Source: Oehlia diaphana
Lineage: Eukaryota > Glomeromycota > Glomeromycetes > Glomerales > Glomeraceae
Assembly: GCA_003833135.1 (NCBI GenBank)
Contig: QZLH01000125.1
Location: forward strand, 1 to 64,000
Direction: 5' to 3'
DNA: 64,000 nt
In this document: positions 22,596 through 34,146 of the stretch, piece by piece
Layout: the number at the start of each line of letters is the position of its first letter
How positions within the stretch are numbered: the first letter of the stretch is position 1
Position numbers and translations under genes: made by a program
The notes under the pieces: model-generated
Database searches by the model: none
Told to the model about the DNA's origin: nothing
What the model saw: only the letters and a program-made list of their open reading frames with translations

Positions 22596-24142
22596 TTATT
22601 CTGTTGGAGCAATGCCATTTACATCATTTTCTTTTTCATCTTTAGATGCTTTATTTTGCCAAAGACCATAACTCTTTCCAGGTGTTGTCTAAACATTAAT
22701 AATGAATCAATATAACCAATATTCAAAGTAAAAATTCTTGCTATGTTGTTCTTACCTGCCACAGTCTTATAGTACCATCCTCTGTAAAATATTAAGATAA
22801 ATTAATAAGTGAATAATTATATTTTAATTTATTTATCATTATTACATACCTGAACCGGTAGCATAGATTTCGCCATCAGGGCTATAACTTACTGTGTGAA
22901 TTGGACCATGATGACCCTTATATACCTCTATTTATGTGAAATGATTCATTTAGCTAAACGAATCAAATCTTCCAATTTAGAAAAGCTTCGAAAAAAAAAG
23001 AAATACCAACCAAGTTCTTTACCACTCTCAAAATCATAAATTCTCACCCATAAGTCATTACTACCACCTGCCACAAATCTTTTGTGATCAGGATGTAAAG
23101 ATACTGAAGATACATCATAAGCAGTTGGAACTGATTTAAAAACTTGATAACTGAGCTAACCAAAAAAACTCATTAATATAATCAATTAAAATATTAAATT
23201 TATTTAAAATTTTTATACTTACGTTGAAGCATCTAGAAAGTGAACAACTTTGCCAGCTGTTGATGTAATATATTTTCCATTAGCAGAAAGCTCCATACTA
23301 GTAATAGGGTGTTCAGTCTTAAAAGTATTTATTTGATCAAAATTACGAACGTCCCAAACGCTTTTTTTTTTAAGGAAAAAAATAGATTACTAAATCTATA
23401 CTAAATTGATTATTAAAAAATTGCATAAATAATGGTGATTAGCTCACCGAATTTCTTTATCATCTCCTGCACTCAATATGACGTTTCTTTCACCATCCCA
23501 AATAACACTTTTAATAGTAGACTCATGACCTTCTGCTTCAGAAGCTGGATCGTCTGGCTTATTTAAGTCAAATATTCTGAGTTTCTTTTCTTGTCCACCA
23601 GATACAATGCGTGTTCCATCTTCTGAAAGGTCCGCTGAACGAACAATATGATCATGCGTGAATGAATGAAGGATATCTCCAGTGTAAGTATCCCATACTT
23701 TACTATAAATTAATACAATTCAAATGTTAATTATGATTGGTTTTGTGATTAATCATTATAGTTGCAAAAATTAAATAAACACATACGCGGTAAAATCGGC
23801 TGATGCTGTCACAGCTTTAGATGCATCTTTGCTTAGTTTTGCACTCCAGACTGCTCCTTTATGGCCCGTAAAAGTACCTATCCAATCGCCCGTTGGGCCA
23901 TCTCGAAGCATAGGATTTCCATCTGACGTTATATATGAAATCATATCGCATTACAATTTTTTATATAATATCCAACTTGATAGAAAAAAAATCGATTAAA
24001 TACCTTTACAAGCACTTATCAAATAATAGGTTCCATCAGTGATGGGTGAAAATTGTAAATGAACCACAGGTCGTGTATGCCCTGAGCATGTCAAAGGTAT
24101 CACTCTTGAAGGATTTGTATTTGGTGGTTGAGATGTTGTCAT
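22596..24142 (-). CDS. STRAP: STRAP/unrip WD40 protein
   Basis: The seven-blade WD40 protein starts MTTSQPPNTNPSRVIPLTCS and continues GHTRPVVHLQFSPITDGTYY. The stretches LISACKDGNPMLRDGPTGDW and IGTFTGHKGAVWSAKLSKDA are close to human STRAP and distinguish it from other WD40 proteins. Further blades are ADFTAKVWDTYTGDILHSF, GGQEKKLRIFDLNKPDDP, GDDKEIRVWDVRNFDQINTF and GSEDGTIRLWQTTPGKSYGL. In animals STRAP binds the SMN complex and TGF-beta receptors; in a fungus a role in snRNP or mRNA handling is more likely (inference). About eight exons. It lies downstream of the PPR gene on the same strand. Confidence 0.93.
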
Positions 24143-24547
24143 ATTGAAAAAAGGGTAATGTTAATTTTCAAGATAAATAATGAAAAAAATTAAATAAATA
24201 TAATACAAAGAAATTATTTTTGTAAAAAAAAAACTAAAGATGTTAGATGCTTCCTCTCTCAAGAGAAGGAAGTTATTTTTTTTAAAAAAAAAAATCTAAC
24301 CATATACTGGAATAAAAAAAAATTTTACACAACATCCTTGTGCTAATTGCAGCTACGCAAGAACATCCCGAAAAAAAAAGCTGCTATCGGGCGATCTTTG
24401 TACTACTAGATCAAATAATTTTAATAAAATGAATCAAATGATATGCACGGACTACACGATTTTCAAATTTATTAAAAATGATAATTGTTTATAATTTAAA
24501 ATTGTCTTTTTATTTACAAATTTAATAATAATTATAGATTTTATCTA
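24143..24547. other. Intergenic between PPR and STRAP
   Basis: Contains a near-perfect hairpin (24250-24272: CTTCCTCTC, loop, GAGAAGGAAG with one bulge) followed by T8A11 at 24276-24294. Nothing coding is seen. Probably the PPR 3' flank plus the STRAP promoter. Confidence 0.5.
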
Positions 24548-27061
24548 TTATTTTTCTTTTAAAACTTGATTAATATTAGATTGTCTCGATCTCCATTGTT
24601 CTATTATTTGGCAAAGTCTTTTCAAATCAGGTTCCATAGGAATAAAATTTGCTTTTATCATATCATCATAAATTTGAGAAGCATCAAACATATTTTTAGA
24701 AGCAAGGTAACCATCAATTAAAATTTTATAAGTAGAAGAGGAAGGGTTAACACCTAATCTTATCATCTCATTATAATATTGTTTTGCTTTATCTAAATTA
24801 TTTGCCTTAGAATAACCACCAATAAGTATATTAAAAGTTGCAGTTGTAGGAAAATTATTTTGTAATAACTTAAAATATAATTGATCAGCCAATTGAAATT
24901 TTCCATGATTAATATAACCTTGTATTAAATTAGTATAAATGTGAACAGTTGGAGATGATAAACTATGCTTGTAAATCATTTCATTAAAAGCAGATTCGGC
25001 ACTATTTAGATCATTAAAATCATTTAAAAAACCACTTATTAAAGTACCATAAGTTTGTATATTTGGTTCAATTTTTAAAGAATCAAACATTTTTAAAACT
25101 TTTTGTATTCCATCAATATTACGATCATGAAATTGTATTTTTAAAAGAGTTGTTAATGTTGTTACGTCAGGTCTAATATTAAATTGTTGCATATCTTGTA
25201 AAATCGTCATTACATGTTGTTCTTTTTTCTTATCATATAATTTGTTAATTAAAGTATTATAAGTAATTATATTAGGGAATAAATTACGTTTTTTCATCTG
25301 ATCATAAATAATCATGGATTCATCCACTCGATTATTTAATAATAACCCACTAATAATTCGATTATAAATTATATCATTTAGTTTAATATTTTGGTCTAAA
25401 GACATTTGTTGAAATAATTTAATCGCATCATGAATATTTCCATTCCTAAAATAGGTTTCAATCATAGCACAATAGGCGATTTCATCAGGTGAAATTTTAT
25501 CAGCTAACATTTGTTTCCATAACTCATTCATTTTCTTAGTTCCCACACGTCTTCTTGAAAAACCATCAAGCATTCCACTATATATAATTTGATTGGGAGT
25601 TTGACCTCTTTTTATCATATCATTAAAAATGGATTCAGCCTCAATATATCTATCTTGTGATAAGAATCCCATTATAAATGCTCCGTAAGTAATTGAATTT
25701 ATTGGTATTCCAAGTTTACAAAGTTTTTCATAAAGATCTAATGCTAAAGTTTTTGTTTGTTGATTTTTATTAGAAAATATTTTAGTTACATAACTTGTGA
25801 TTTCTCTTGTGTTTGGTGAAATTTGTTGAATATAATGATGTCGTAATATTTCTTGTGCTTTATTATATTCTATTTCATTTAATAATGGTTGAATGTTTTT
25901 TGTGAAAATGGAGAGAGAAAATTTTGGTGATGAAGAAATATTAGAGATAAAAAAGTTTATAGCTAAATTATCATCATTTGATTTTATGTAAGCACAAAAT
26001 ATTGCAAGTTTAGATTCATCAGAAAGGACACAATCCTTTTTCAAAAGATCTTCATATATACAGAGAACTTGATTTGAATATGATTTCTTTATATAATATG
26101 TTAAAGAATATTGATTATACTCTTGGATAAATTTTTTGGATTCTTGTTCATTAACAATTGGAAAAAGAATATTTTTTAAATAGTCTTTTAAGAATCCAAC
26201 CGACATATTGTATAATTTATGATCAGAATTTAAATAATACCTTAAAGAATTACTAAATTCTAATGTATCATGAATTGTTGTAGCATAATTATTTGTTTTT
26301 AAAAATGTTTTTGCTCCTTCTAAATCTCCTTTTTTAAATAAATTTATAAAAATCTCCAAATGTTTTCTATCAATATTGATAGGAAATTCTAAAATAACAT
26401 GTTTAGGTGGTGATAATTCAAAATTCCTAGTCATTATAATTGATAAAAGGTGTACACAAGACAATCCAAGATATGGTTCTGGAATACCTTTATGTGATAG
26501 TTCATCATATAAATTTAATACTTGTGGGTCTGATTTATAAAGATTCAATTTTAAAGAAACTTGAACAAATTGGTCACTTAAAATGTCGTTTACTTTATTT
26601 AATAATTCTGCATCAGAAAAGTCCAAGTGTTGAATTAATAAGTTTTTGAAATCTATTATGTTATCAATTGTTGTACAATATTCTTGTGTTGATATGAGTG
26701 ATTTTGCTTCATTAATTTTCCCATTTTTTAAGCAATTGATAAACTTATTAATATCCAATCCATTAAAACTATTTGATATTAATGTATCATTTTTGTTATT
26801 ATTCAAGTCACTTTGTTTTAAAGGTGTTTCAATATCCTTTGAAATTTCTGTTGAATATTTTCTCATCAAAATGTTCCCAATTAATATTATATTTGGTGTT
26901 TGTTTAGTACATAGTAACTTCTTATCATTATAGATATTTTTTAAGGTTGTGGAATATTTTAAATTACCACCATCAAATCCTCGTTTTAAATAATGAAAAT
27001 GCTTTAATATTTGTTTAAAAGGTATTCCTTTCTTTAATGCAATATTTGCTTGTGATAACAT
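24548..27061 (-). CDS. Mitochondrial-type pentatricopeptide repeat (PPR) protein
   Basis: Intronless 837-residue frame. The N-terminus (MLSQANIALKKGIPFKQILK and onward through a basic stretch to about residue 70) looks like a mitochondrial presequence. Residues of about 425-810 hold roughly eleven P-type PPR motifs of about 35 residues, for example ITYGAFIMGFLSQDRYIEAE, ITYNTLINKLYDKKKEQHVM, ATFNILIGGYSKANNLDKAK and STYKILIDGYLASKNMFDAS. Residues 90-400 are helical and diverged and may hold further degenerate repeats. PPR proteins bind organellar RNA and control its processing, stability or translation; the target cannot be read here. Lack of introns contrasts with every neighbour except the FIT gene. 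It diverges from the ING gene. Confidence 0.93.
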   Translation of the reverse strand: MLSQANIALKKGIPFKQILKHFHYLKRGFDGGNLKYSTTLKNIYNDKKLLCTKQTPNIILIGNILMRKYSTEISKDIETPLKQSDLNNNKNDTLISNSFNGLDINKFINCLKNGKINEAKSLISTQEYCTTIDNIIDFKNLLIQHLDFSDAELLNKVNDILSDQFVQVSLKLNLYKSDPQVLNLYDELSHKGIPEPYLGLSCVHLLSIIMTRNFELSPPKHVILEFPINIDRKHLEIFINLFKKGDLEGAKTFLKTNNYATTIHDTLEFSNSLRYYLNSDHKLYNMSVGFLKDYLKNILFPIVNEQESKKFIQEYNQYSLTYYIKKSYSNQVLCIYEDLLKKDCVLSDESKLAIFCAYIKSNDDNLAINFFISNISSSPKFSLSIFTKNIQPLLNEIEYNKAQEILRHHYIQQISPNTREITSYVTKIFSNKNQQTKTLALDLYEKLCKLGIPINSITYGAFIMGFLSQDRYIEAESIFNDMIKRGQTPNQIIYSGMLDGFSRRRVGTKKMNELWKQMLADKISPDEIAYCAMIETYFRNGNIHDAIKLFQQMSLDQNIKLNDIIYNRIISGLLLNNRVDESMIIYDQMKKRNLFPNIITYNTLINKLYDKKKEQHVMTILQDMQQFNIRPDVTTLTTLLKIQFHDRNIDGIQKVLKMFDSLKIEPNIQTYGTLISGFLNDFNDLNSAESAFNEMIYKHSLSSPTVHIYTNLIQGYINHGKFQLADQLYFKLLQNNFPTTATFNILIGGYSKANNLDKAKQYYNEMIRLGVNPSSSTYKILIDGYLASKNMFDASQIYDDMIKANFIPMEPDLKRLCQIIEQWRSRQSNINQVLKEK

Positions 27062-27454
27062 TTTTTTTTTTCTAAAAAAATTTCTTTTTTAGCTTTCTTT
27101 TTTTCTCAAAAGTAAGTTATTATAATAAATTATTCTCATTTACAAATACAGGGTGGAAGCTATTAAAAACTAAATTTTTTTTTTTTTTTTTTAGAAAAAT
27201 CGTGAATCGAGAGTAGCTTTGGCCCACGTTACGCAACTCAGGTGTCATTGTCAGCCGTTTCAGCGGAGTGACCATATGACAGATTTGTTCAACCAATCAT
27301 TTGTTACGCTCATATTTAATTTCCATTTCGCTCCGATATCTTTACCTAGTTGACCTATTTCGATCTGGTACTTCAAATCAAATCTTACTTCTCTTGTGTA
27401 AAATCTATAGAAATAAGCTTTTCATTACTACTCTTAACTATTCTTATTGTAAAT
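27062..27454. promoter_or_regulatory. Bidirectional promoter PPR/ING
   Basis: 393 bp between start codons. A T17-type tract at about 27177-27193 sits in the middle, with a more balanced segment after it (CCCACGTTACGCAACTC near 27223). Possible 5' UTR of the ING gene; no defined site can be assigned. Confidence 0.35.
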
Positions 27455-29425
27455 ATGGAAGCAATAGACGCTAACGAATACTTAATACAATTCTTAGGAA
27501 GTAGGATTATAGAGTTCTTTCATATATTTAGATTAATATTTTGTAGAGTAAATTTTCATGAAAAGTATGAATCAACTATAAATTAACGTGTTTATTCTAA
27601 AATATCTTCAAAGGTATTGATAATCTTCCTTCAGAAATACATTATCACTTCTCTGAACTAACAAATAAGGACCAAGAAATTGAACGTGAGTAAAAATAGA
27701 ATTTCCTTTTTTGGAAATAGGCTTATAACGATCATTAAACCTTTCGTATTTTTTATCAATCAACCTAAATAGAATTGACAGAAAGAATCGACCGTCGTAA
27801 GAGGCGTTTGTGGAATTTGTATGATGGTCTTCCTATAGATGAAGACAGTGATTGTTCTGTCGTTGAAAGTATTTATGAAGATGATGAAGAAGATGAGGAT
27901 TCTAATAGTGATGATGATCGTTACAACGAAGATCAAGATGGAGAACAAATTATTAAGAAAAAGCGACGTCGAGTAACACGTGTTGTTACAGAATTTGAAG
28001 ATGAAGAAATGCTTAAGGATAAAATAATTAAAGATTATGTAAGAGCTTCGCAATTGCAAGATGAGAAGATTGAACTTGCCAACAGGGCCTTGGCACTGGT
28101 AAATTATAACTTTTTTTTTGGTTGCTTGTAAATATCACACTATATTTGTAATGTTCGTTTAGAAACTTGTTATTATGATTAAAATTTAATTGAATATAAA
28201 ATTATAAAGGTCGATAGACATATTAAGCGCCTCGATGAAGATTTTGATAGCTTGTTTCCACAGCACAATCTTCGCGATTCATCGACGTCAACCCCTGCAA
28301 GCCCTGGCAGAGTCGATTCTTCGACTTTTTCCGCATCTCAAACAATAGCTCAGTCAAGCACTTCTGCTTCAACACATGCGACCGCTCGAAATGCAGCATA
28401 CTCATCAGTATCAGCTACATCATCTAATTTTCCATCCGCGACATACGATTATAATAAAGGACTATATTCAAGTGCTGACTCTGATGAAGGACAAATTTGT
28501 GTGTTATTTTTTAATTTAATATTTAACTTTGTACAATACAAATAATTCATTCGACTTTCGCTATTTATATAGCGTTGCCAATGCTTCCCAACCCGTCGAG
28601 CTCCTTAACTCGATCAAATAAAGGTATGAAATTTCGGTTTTTTTTTCTCTTATAATTCTACATTTTTTCTTTTTTATTTTACTTTAGATTTCTAAAGTTT
28701 CTGTTGTTAAAATTGTTCAATAGCTTTAACAAGCGGCGCAAATAACGGAAGGCGTCGAAAACAAAAGTAACTTTAATCTCGTATAATAATTGGTTTATTA
28801 AGTTGTATTTCTTTCTTATATATATATATATTTTATTTTAAAAAAAATATTATATATAAAACAGTAATATTCAGGGCAGCACTACTCCATACGCAACGAA
28901 TATCGAAACTGTAGTTAACAATAGAAATATTAAATTACGGGGACCTAATGAAGATCTCGTATCCTCGTCGATTACAGATTCAAGTGGCATTAATGGTACC
29001 AACCTTTTGGATCAAGACGACTCAGCAGCGGCGTATGATAATTCGCTAGTTTCTGAAGGTAACACTTTCTTGTCCAACTATATACCGGCAGTGGATCCAA
29101 ACGAACCGGTGTATTGCTTCTGCCGTCAAGTGAGTTTTGGGGAAATGATAGGTTGCGACGGAGAGGTATGTAATAAATATAAATAAAATTTTCAGGATTA
29201 TTAATGTAATAAATTTTAATGTGAACCCAGTTGGTTAACTGGCCTTATCGCTTTCATATTGTGATCTCTTTTTTTGAACAGAATTGTCCCTTCGAATGGT
29301 ATCATATCGATTGCGTCGGGCTCTCCGCTGTTCCAGAAGGCAGATGGTATTGTGACCATTGTACTGGTATGTCCAGTCAGAAGAAAAGGAAGAGGGGGCG
29401 TCCTGCAGCAGGAACAGTATCGTAA
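27455..29425 (+). CDS. ING-family PHD-finger protein (Yng2/ING1-like)
   Basis: ING proteins recruit histone acetyltransferase or deacetylase complexes (NuA4, NuA3, Rpd3) to H3K4me3. Spliced exon 1-2 gives [20 protein letters not shown], then [20 protein letters not shown], the ING N-terminal helix pair. A long acidic/basic linker follows ([25 protein letters not shown]), then a Ser/Thr-rich disordered stretch. The C-terminal PHD finger is complete C4HC3: [37 protein letters not shown]. The SFGEMIGCD core fits the H3K4me3-reading pocket. The protein ends in a basic tail ([14 protein letters not shown]) with an AT-hook-like RGRPA. About ten exons; the small ones at 28570-28880 are tentative. 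Confidence 0.9.
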
Positions 29426-30111
29426 AGATTAGATCTGGTTTCCTTGATCCTCTCCTGAATGCGCCTTATACATTTTATTTATCCGATTTTATATCTCCTT
29501 CCTTTAATTTTGAGAAAAAATAAATCTGAGAAATCACACTCAGTAATAGCTAATCATTACCCACCCCCACCAAGACCTCCTACAACATTCGACAAAAATC
29601 TTCTCCAAATAAAGAGAAGTTAAATTAAGTCGTCGAAATTGTAATCTCGACGATATCTATCAGAGACATTGATTAAACCGTTTTAGGAACAGATTTGATA
29701 ATAATTTCAAATTAATCCCAAATTAGCAAAAATTATTTACATAATATGTAACATTTAATATCATTTATAATATTCGTTTCCCGTTTGGCATGTCACGTTA
29801 CTGCTTAATACCGAAGAATTAAATATTAACAAACGTTTCGAATGGTTTTTACAAAATTATAAAATATACTAAATATATAAATATACTAAATTATATTATA
29901 AATATCATTTATATCTCACTAACAAATTCACGTGGTTATAATCAATATTCTAAGTGTTAATTTCCCGTCACTGTTTTTTTTGTTACACATAATGCCCATA
30001 AGCCCTGGTCAAAAGTCATATGAAATAAAACGCTGATCCGATTGTCGTACTTTAAATATTGATTTTTATTAGATCAAAAAAAAAAAAAGATATCATCCAA
30101 ATAGTAAAAAT
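29426..30111. other. Intergenic between ING and NOG2
   Basis: 3' flank of ING, then A+T-rich sequence and the NOG2 promoter. No coding signal or clear repeat. An A12 run sits about 35 bp before the NOG2 ATG. Confidence 0.5.
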
Positions 30112-32450
30112 ATGGGTAAAGCTAAAAAAGAAAAGAACAGAATCGCTAAAGAGCAAAGTAAAAATGGAAATGCTGGTCCAGTGAAAGCTGGTAACTTAAA
30201 AGTAAAAGGAGAAAATTTTTATCGAGATGCTAAAAAAGTGAAATTTGTTAATATGCTCAAGGGAGGGAAGCCGATAAGGGATTCTAAAGGAAAAATAGTA
30301 AAGGAAGCGCCTTTTCAGAGTAAATTGGCAATTACTGCTAGAGTACGACCAGATAGAAGGTGGTTCGGTAAGTTTAATATTTAATTCGAATTGTTATAGA
30401 GTGAGAATAATGAGACTTTTTGATTCTTCCTTATGATTAATAATTAATTAGGAAATACTAGAGTTATTGGACAAAAAGAATTAGAAGCTTTCAGAGAAAG
30501 TCTTGGTTCAAAAGTCAATGATCCATATCAAGTTTTACTTCGACAAAATAAATTACCCATGAGTTTATTGGCTGATGCATCAAAGGTATATTCGACAAAC
30601 ATCCAAGTGAAAAATTTTTGAAGAATAATTTATAGATTTTAATTAATAGGTATCACGAATGCACATGGTTGATACTGAACCATTTTCAGATACATTTGGT
30701 CCAAAAGCACAGAGGAAACGACCAAAACTAAAAGTTAGTTCATTGGAGGATTTAGCAACTAGTACGAATGAATTATTAGAAAATTATAGCGAAAAAAATG
30801 ATCCATCACTTTTATCTAATAATATAAATGATTGGATCGATGAGGCTAGAGACAGTGTATTCTCAAAAGGTCAATCCAAACGTATTTGGAACGAATTATA
30901 TAAAGTGAGTGAGTTTTAATGTGTATTTATCATGTTAGTTAATTTACTAAATTTTCAGCTTTTTAGGTTATAGATTCATCAGATGTTGTAATTCATGTGT
31001 TGGATGCACGAGATCCAATTGGCACACAATGCAAGAATGTTGTACAATATATTAATAAGGAAGTTAATCATAAGCATTTAGTATTCTTACTAAATAAATG
31101 CGATCTAGTACCAACTTGGGTTACTGTAAGTTGATTTTTTACAATTACGCATTATTTAGCAATCGAATAGCGTGCATGTTGATCTCGCCATATGAAGTCA
31201 AGGTAGCTTTATTTTTAAACTAGTAGAAGATTACCCGTTACAATTATGGCAGAATAAATTTGCACTTCGACTTGAGTTTTTTTGTTCTAAAAATGCTCTA
31301 ATAGAAGTGATGTGCTTTGAAGTAGAGTTGAAGAGCAATGATAATTACTTTTTTGCTTTTCTTAGTATCGAATCACACACCTGTATAAAAGTTTTTCTTG
31401 ATTGTTGCTGACATGATACTTTTTTTTCAGGCGAAATGGGTTGGTATACTGTCTAAAGAATTCCCAACTTTAGCATTTCATGCTAGCATCAATAATTCTT
31501 TTGGTAAAGGATCTTTGATACAACTATTGAGGCAATTTTCAGCGTTACATTCAGATAAGAAACAAATTAGTGTAGGTTTCATTGGTTATCCCAACACTGG
31601 GAAAAGTTCAATTATAAACACTTTGAGAAATAAAAAAGTGTGTAACGTTGCTCCAATTCCCGGTGAAACAAAGGTAAATATTTGATAAAAATGTTATTTG
31701 TGTCCATTTTTTTCTTAACAGATTTTTTGTACGTATAGGTATGGCAATATATTACGTTAATGAAACGTATATATTTAATAGATTGTCCGGGAATTGTACC
31801 ACCTTCATTAGAGGACAGTGAAACAGATATTGTGCTTAAAGGTGTTGTAAGTATTAAAAAAAATTTGTTGAATTATAGTGTTGATGTTATTGTTATTGAT
31901 TCATACTATCTCTTATAGGTGCGCGTAGAGAATCTAAAAACACCAGAAGATTACATTCCAAGAATACTAGAAATAGTTCGTAAAGAATACCTACAACGTA
32001 CCTATGAATTACGCGAGTGGACAGACCATATAGATTTTCTTTCACAGCTAGCACAAAAGTATGGCAAATTACTAAAAAAAGGAGAGCCCGATTTGAGCAC
32101 CGTAGCTAAAATGATTTTAAATGATTGGTTGCGTGGTAAGATACCTTATTTCACTCCTCCAAAAATCAAGGATGAAAGTGACAGTGAAAATACTGGAGAA
32201 GATTCCAAAATTGACAATAATTCTGAGGTAATTTTGTATATATTTTATAGCCATTAATATCAGTAACAAATAATAAATTTTTATTATTTAGGAAAAGAAA
32301 AATGAAGTAAAAGGAGTAGAACAAAATTTTTGTAATATTCAAGTTACAACATCATTTTTACCCGATGATCTTGGTAATGAAAAAACTGAACAATATCATG
32401 AGGAAAATGACATTATTGAAGAAAACATTGAAGATAAAATAATAATTTAA
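30112..32450 (+). CDS. NOG2: Nucleolar GTP-binding protein 2 (Nog2/GNL2)
   Basis: This is a circularly permuted GTPase of the pre-60S ribosome that occupies the site of the export factor Nmd3 until late nuclear stages. It starts [20 protein letters not shown]. The N-terminal domain has [20 protein letters not shown] and [20 protein letters not shown]. GTPase motifs appear in permuted order: [13 protein letters not shown], then G4 as [10 protein letters not shown]1 as [18 protein letters not shown]2 as PGETKVWQYI and G3 as [11 protein letters not shown]. The C-terminal part ([37 protein letters not shown]) is typical and is followed by an acidic tail. Eight or so introns, including one of 305 nt (31126-31430) after G4. 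Confidence 0.95.
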
Positions 32451-33257
32451 GATAAAGTTTAAGATATCAAATTTTAAATTTAACAATTAGAGTAATGTAA
32501 AATTTAAACAAAAAAAAAGTACTTATATGCAGTATAAATCTTTCAAAATCTTAAAAGATAATTTTTTTATTGCATATAATGTACATACAATATTTTGTTA
32601 TAGGATAAATTATGGTTTAATAAAGTGAATGTTTGATTATTATTATATAAAAAATTCTTGTGAATTTTAATAACTTTTTATCTTGATATAATAATTATAA
32701 TACTGTTACTTGTATTATTATTATTATAAAATAAAAAATGTAGCCCATACTTTACAGCATAATTTTCAAACAAAATTATACAAATAGTGTATTTTATTTT
32801 AAATTTAAATTACTTTAATATTTTAATATTTTAATATTAATGGCAAAAAGTACTAACAATAACTTGTATTTAAAAGATATATCGATTAAATTTTGGTAAT
32901 ATATTTATAATAGTTTGAATTATTATATTAAATATTTAATTTAAGAATTTTTCTAACTATCACCGGAGGTGATGATCACCGGTGACTGAAATTATGACGA
33001 TCGACCAGCATTAAAAAAATATAGTGCCGGTAAAAATTGATAATTCTGGCCAACGGTGATGATCATCCCCCGGTGATTTGAAGTAAAAATCTTAATTAAA
33101 ATTTTTTTCACATTAAAATTTTTAAAATTTTAAAATATGATTATTTATAAATATATAAATAAGCTAGATATTATATAATCATCTTAATATTTGCTTATTT
33201 GATTATTTTATATAATATTGTATTAGTTAAAATGTAAACTTATTATTTACAAAATTT
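32451..33257. other. Convergent 3' flanks of NOG2 and MED28-like, with MITE
   Basis: About 800 bp of very A+T-rich sequence. The only structure is the fold-back element at 32960-33077. Confidence 0.55.
32960..33077. mobile_element. Fold-back MITE with TCACCGG ends
   Basis: 118 bp. Left arm TCACCGGAGGTGATGATCAC; right arm, reverse-complemented, TCACCGGGGGATGATCATCA. The C+G-rich arms contrast sharply with the flanks. The left arm also contains GGTGATGATCACC, a near-palindrome similar in design to the arms of the 3481-3617 element. No clear target duplication. Confidence 0.6.
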
Positions 33258-33796
33258 TTATATAGGAATTTTATTCTCATCCTCTAATTCTTTAAATTCT
33301 TTTGTCCATTGTTTCATTAATAAAGTATATTTTGCAATAACTTCTTTTTGTTGTCCAATAGTTTGACGTAATCCATCAATTTCCTATATTGATGATAACA
33401 AAATTAATACATATATATATATACGCAGTATATTTATTTAATTACCTCTTTTAAAATGACTTCTTCAGTTTGTCTTTCAGAAAAAACAATCTTGTTAAAT
33501 TCAATTTCTAATTGTTTAGCTACGCTTAAAAATTTATGGGTTTGATTTTCAACCACTTTCTCAAAAAGAAACAAATTAATTAGCATAAATTTAGATTTAA
33601 AAAACTAAAATAGACAAAAATTACGTTTCTCTTTTATTCTCTCAACTTCTTCATATTTATCAGGGTATTCGGCTTTCTTGGTTTGATTCAAAGCTTCTTC
33701 ATTAATATCTGGTATTATTTTTCCTAAACATTCATGTAATTCTAAAGATAATTGCTCTAATAAAGTATGTAATGAAGATGAACTTGCATCCGACAT
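33258..33796 (-). CDS. MED28: Mediator subunit 28-like coiled-coil protein
   Basis: Three exons give a protein of about 125 residues. It starts MSDASSSSLHTLLEQLSLEL and continues HECLGKIIPDINEEA. After the first splice (EKLVENQTHKFLSVAKQLEI) come EEVILKEEIDGLRQTIGQQ and KEVIAKYTLLMKQWTKEFKE, ending ENKIPI. The order of a short helix, a 'KFL..A...E..F' helix, 'E.VI.KE.I..LR' and a final helix with a conserved Trp parallels animal MED28 (QKFLDIARQTECFF, EQVIKEDVSELRNEL, LTKLRHWQQVLED). Mediator bridges activators and Pol II in the nucleus. The identity rests on pattern similarity only; a generic coiled-coil subunit of another complex is the alternative. Confidence 0.6.
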
Positions 33797-33847
33797 TTTG
33801 AAGAGAAATTATGCGTAAAAGTTAGGAATTTTTTGATCGACTAATTA

Positions 33848-33969
33848 TTGCGCTTTTCAGAACTTTGCTACCCTCTCCATATAATCATACATAATCATAC
33901 GGAAAATATATGATTGGTCATATTTGTTGATTTATTTGATTATAGGGTAGCAAAATTCTGAAAGCGCAA
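33848..33969. mobile_element. MITE in the MED28/RCL1 intergenic promoter
   Basis: 122 bp with about 25-bp terminal inverted repeats: left TTGCGCTTTTCAGAACTTTG then CTACCCT, right (reverse-complemented) TTGCGCTTTCAGAATTTTGC then TACCCT. The arms differ only by two or three changes, so the insertion looks fairly recent. The interior contains two ATAATCATAC repeats. It occupies a third of the 350-bp space between two divergent start codons. Confidence 0.75.
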
Positions 33970-34146
33970 CAAATCAAAAATGTACAGCCACGTTTATTTA
34001 TACTTTCACTTACATTTTTATAATGATAGTTTTTTTGCTTATCACTCGAATTGGGATCTTTTAACTATAATTGATAATCTTAATTGATAATCATGCCCAA
34101 ATGTGAAAAACGGAACTATACGTAAAAAAATTTTTTGATAAAAAAA

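Noticed and set aside
26440..26933. Plus-strand frames opposite the PPR gene
   Set aside because: Shadow frames of the long intronless PPR coding sequence.
31126..31430. Possible C/D snoRNA in the long NOG2 intron (GTGATGT near 31307 and CTGA near 31408)
   Set aside because: The C box is imperfect, the ends form no terminal stem and no guide region could be checked.
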